This document shows positions 62,720 to 64,000 of a stretch of DNA of 64,000 nt, one piece after another. The first letter of the stretch is position 1. Every line of letters starts with the position of its first letter. The stretch comes from Alphaproteobacteria bacterium. Its GTDB lineage: Bacteria > Pseudomonadota > Alphaproteobacteria > CAAHEQ01 > UBA3637. The stretch spans positions 1-64,000 of the forward strand of contig JAFYHG010000025.1 in NCBI GenBank assembly GCA_017539265.1. The letters run 5' to 3'. The notes beneath the pieces were generated by a model. The model had not been told where the DNA came from and searched no databases. It saw nothing but the letters and a program-made list of their open reading frames with translations. A program made the position numbers and the translations under genes.

Positions 62720-63821
62720 TTATTCTTTCCAATAAGTTCATTAAAAATTCGGCATATCTGTTAAGGTCCGCTATGGCGACATGTTCATCGGAACTGTGGG
62801 CCAATTTCGGATTGCCGGCCCCGCACATTAGGGTATCCATCCCCAGCGCCTGATAAAAGCCTGCCTCGGATGCATAGGGAAAAGAAGTCCTTTGGGTATT
62901 CAAAATGCTTTCGGCCAATGTTACCAATCGGCTGTCAGATTTTTCTTCAAAAGCTGGTAAAGTCTCTTTCGGCTCCACCCAAATTTCGGCCTTGGGATAA
63001 TTTTGCTTCAATTCTTTATAAAGGCTTTCCATCTCTTTGATAATTTGTTGATGTGCTTCATCATTTTTATACCGCACTTCCCAATCGATAGTGGCTTCCG
63101 CAGGTATGGCATTTCGCCCGATACCGCCTTGGATAATTCCGACGTTTAAGGTTGTCCCCTTGGGGGCATAAAGCGCATTTAAATCTTCAATCTTGGATAT
63201 GATTTTCGCCGCAATATATGCCGCATTTGTCCCCAGTTCCGGTGCACCCGCATGACCGGCAACACCCCGTATAATCGTTTGATAACCGGCATATCCCCGA
63301 TTAGCAACATATAGGTTAAAATCGGTTGCTTCCCCAATTAAAGCATATTGCGGGCGAATATTATTCTTTTCTAAAAGGGCCGCTAATTGCCGAACCCCCA
63401 GAACATTTGTCTCCTCATCACAGGAAAAAGCTAGAAAAATCGGCAATTTCAAGTTCTTGAACTGGGGAATAAGCCCCAATACAACGGCGATAAATTGCTT
63501 CATATCTATTGTCCCGCGGCCATAGATTTTCCCGTCTTTTATGGTTGCCCCAAAAGGATCGCTTTGCCAATCCGCTGGCGTTGCACCCACCGTGTCCATA
63601 TGTCCCGATAGGAGTATCCCACCTTTAATGTTTTTCAGCTCTCGAACATTAATACCGGCCAACAAATTATTCCCCGCGCCATCGGGATTAGGGACTTTTT
63701 TATAAACAATATCGTTCTGCTTTAAAATTTCAATAACATAATTCACAAAGTCGGTATTATTTTGAACAGCCGGATCTGTCCGAATTTGTATCAAATCACT
63801 TAAGATGTCTTCTACTTTCAT
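62706..63821 (-). CDS. argE: ArgE/M20-family deacetylase (acetylornithine deacetylase-like)
   Basis: A 371-residue M20 metallopeptidase-fold enzyme with LLSGHMDTVGAT (zinc His and Asp), YGRGTIDMKQFIAVVLG (bridging Asp), FSCDEETNVLG (catalytic and zinc Glu) and HSSDEHVAIADLNRYAEFL (final His). The dimerisation domain is present (about residues 170-285; NRGYAGYQTIIRGVAGHAGAPE). It fits ArgE, which frees ornithine from N-acetylornithine, but related succinyl-diaminopimelate or dipeptide hydrolases share these motifs. ATGA overlap with the upstream peptidase gene. Confidence 0.85.
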   Translation of the reverse strand: MKVEDILSDLIQIRTDPAVQNNTDFVNYVIEILKQNDIVYKKVPNPDGAGNNLLAGINVRELKNIKGGILLSGHMDTVGATPADWQSDPFGATIKDGKIYGRGTIDMKQFIAVVLGLIPQFKNLKLPIFLAFSCDEETNVLGVRQLAALLEKNNIRPQYALIGEATDFNLYVANRGYAGYQTIIRGVAGHAGAPELGTNAAYIAAKIISKIEDLNALYAPKGTTLNVGIIQGGIGRNAIPAEATIDWEVRYKNDEAHQQIIKEMESLYKELKQNYPKAEIWVEPKETLPAFEEKSDSRLVTLAESILNTQRTSFPYASEAGFYQALGMDTLMCGAGNPKLAHSSDEHVAIADLNRYAEFLMNLLERINGTN

Positions 63822-64000
63822 AAACCAATCTCTTTCTCAATGACCTGACCGGCTTTTGAAGTGATTTCAAAGGCCTTTGCAGTCGGTTTGCTTTTTAACA
63901 CGCGTACTAGTTTTTCATCTTGGAACAACAATGCCGCTTCATTATCTATCCCATAGGCAATACCTTCATATTTCTTCATCTGGTGCAGAAAAGCCGGCCG
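63818..64000 (-). CDS. C-terminal fragment of an S51 (dipeptidase E-like) peptidase
   Basis: Only the last 60 residues are in the window; the gene runs off the right edge. The pattern RPAFLHQMKKYEGIAYGIDNEAALLF... followed by SKPTAKAFEI matches the end of dipeptidase E/S51 serine peptidases, where RPAF and the 'GIA.D..AAL' strand are usual. It overlaps argE by 4 nt (ATGA) and so leads or belongs to the argE operon. Confidence 0.7.
   Translation of the reverse strand, partial: RPAFLHQMKKYEGIAYGIDNEAALLFQDEKLVRVLKSKPTAKAFEITSKAGQVIEKEIGL

Overview
The window is a dense, moderately AT-rich bacterial chromosome segment. Gene content (RpsI/RplM, TsaB/RimI, an SPOR-NagZ-protease block, FtsB, PgpA, short-form HisG, a VIT/VWA protein pair, an orphan pilin-like protein with a GRTMMEMIG leader) suggests an uncultured, host-associated alphaproteobacterium of the gut RF32 type. 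That placement is inference; no rRNA gene is present to confirm it.

Layout. 1-4141: a fragment of an unknown gene, then small secreted or membrane proteins, including two paralogues (753-1232 and 3761-4141) whose promoters also look alike. 4138-16679: a complete-looking aryl-polyene type II fatty-acid/polyketide cluster of two divergent operons (two ketosynthases, ketoreductase, dehydratases, two ACPs, AMP-ligase/dehydratase fusion, glycosyltransferase, thioesterase, LolA-like protein, MMPL exporter, two acyltransferases). It is followed by a Bor-family lipoprotein. 17188-20644: rplM-rpsI, a membrane protein, pgpA and a hypothetical gene. 20662-24410: an accessory stretch with a surface acyltransferase, rfbC and small orphan genes. 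Its diverged direct repeats end at the 3' end of tRNA-Lys(CTT). 24594-33439: dnaJ, dnaK (interrupted by an in-frame TAA), a diguanylate cyclase, ftsB, an AmpG-like transporter and typA. 33590-46164: ordinary housekeeping and envelope genes plus a membrane pyrophosphatase with the K+-dependent signature.

46195-60869 is the most interesting part. The his genes (hisG-hisIE-nucleoside hydrolase) are preceded by a His-rich leader peptide. Facing away from it, a perfect sigma70 promoter drives a Phe/Trp-rich leader peptide and a strong intrinsic terminator, then an unrecognised 553-residue protein translationally coupled to a VanX-like dipeptidase. In both leaders, and in a third gene at 59640, the ATG lies exactly 9 nt after the -10 box, which predicts leaderless transcripts. 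Two large VIT-VWA-TPR-DUF2135 envelope proteins flank the Phe-leader operon. One is split by a frameshift and carries a tail of 14 cysteine-rich repeats.

60902-64000: a minus-strand operon of overlapping genes (S51 peptidase, argE, CYTH, RdgB/HAM1, NUDIX).

All calls are made from reading the sequence only. No database search was possible, so family assignments rest on recognised motifs.
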